Both the position numbers and the translations under genes were made by a program. The notes under the pieces are model-generated. The model searched no databases and had not been told where the DNA came from. It saw only the letters and a list, made by a program, of their open reading frames with translations. 64,000 nucleotides of DNA from Dryas octopetala (lineage: Eukaryota > Streptophyta > Magnoliopsida > Rosales > Rosaceae): assembly GCA_963921425.1 (NCBI GenBank), contig OY992832.1:15288835-15352834 (forward strand), given 5' to 3'. Shown one piece after another: positions 63,494-64,000 of this stretch; the first letter of the stretch is position 1; every line of letters begins with the position of its first letter.

Positions 63494-64000
63494 TTTATCT
63501 TTTTCTTTAATTATTTATTAAGTTATGTGATAAAAAGATAAATATAGTAGACCATCAAATGATATTATAAATTTTTTCTCAGGTATGGTGGATCGATCTG
63601 AAGTTCATGTGAAACCATCAATTAATTGTAATTATTTTGAGTTGGTTGGTTGAAACTTCAATCCAAGTCATTAGCTTGTGATGTTAGCTGTCAACATTAT
63701 TGTTTTTTTGTTTTACATTCTTGGTTACCGTTATTGTTAGAGAGCGAATTCGACATAACAAAAAAACAAAAAAACTTTATTAAAGCGGATCTTATCGCAT
63801 CTATCCAAAAGGAAAAGAAAAAGACTTAGACCAAAAAGATAAGGTGACTTTTATTGTTAGTGTGGAAGAATGAGGAGGATGACGAACATAAAAGGATGCG
63901 GTATTTCGTCAGCCAATGATATGAATATTATTCGGATAATTACAATCAAGCCACAGATCGAGGGTATGCATGCCGAAGCTGAACTGATCGATGAGAGGTA
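63494..64000. other. Distal ancestral upstream region of TNL2
   Basis: Matches 40,867-41,299 upstream of TNL1 nearly throughout, with one ~70-bp extra segment at about 63,670-63,745. No gene. It shows that unit 2 continues past the window. Confidence 0.8.

Noticed and set aside
1-64000. tRNA, rRNA, CRISPR or bacterial-type features
   Set aside because: No cloverleaf, rRNA-like or CRISPR array pattern was seen; the sequence is plant nuclear DNA.

Overview
This is plant nuclear DNA from a eudicot. TIR-NBS-LRR (TNL) resistance genes, long AT-rich introns, CACTA transposons with CACTACAA ends and a Tat-lineage Ty3/gypsy retrotransposon all point that way. The TNL style suggests a rosid, perhaps Rosaceae, but that is inference. 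The window is a tandem-duplicated block holding a wax-synthase-like gene or pseudogene beside a TNL gene. Unit 1 covers about 2.07-41.3 kb and unit 2 about 43.0 kb to the right edge; nearly all the size difference between them is transposon insertion.

Left edge (1-3.9 kb): the intact 5' part of a wax-synthase-like (MBOAT_2 type) gene runs off the window on the minus strand. It is followed by a foldback MITE and a decayed second wax-synthase copy with an LTR-like insert.

TNL1 (3,949-40,267, minus): four exons whose reading frame survives splicing. Exon 1 (N-terminal membrane helix, expanded repeat linker, TIR) and exon 2 (NB-ARC) are separated by a ~33 kb intron. That intron holds a 17.9-kb CACTA element (CACTA-A, 3-bp TSD TAT) with a second 5.6-kb CACTA-like element nested in it (CACTA-B, TSD ATT), and a complete 12.1-kb Tat retrotransposon (TSD ATAGC) whose two LTRs look identical. 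The retrotransposon carries a single gag-pol ORF on the minus strand and, on the plus strand, an antisense gene that I resolve into three exons (739 aa).

Middle (40.3-44.5 kb): TNL1 upstream DNA, a 29-codon syntaxin-like fragment, and a wax-synthase pseudogene split by an 858-bp hAT-type element with a perfect 8-bp TSD.

TNL2 (44,544-49,903, minus): the paralogue of TNL1, 893 aa, with a 2.2-kb first intron. TNL1 and TNL2 share a 981-bp NB-ARC stretch in which I see no difference although both flanks differ, which suggests gene conversion.

Right (50.5-63.5 kb): a ~13-kb composite insertion 0.56 kb upstream of the TNL2 start codon, flanked by a 9-bp repeat. It contains gene-fragment-like exons and a 9.8-kb CACTA element (CACTA-C, TSD GGA) whose TNP2-type transposase appears uninterrupted (1,165 aa in three exons). 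Host DNA homologous to the TNL1 upstream region resumes at 63,494.

All coordinates, splice sites and frames were read by eye; no search or alignment was run.
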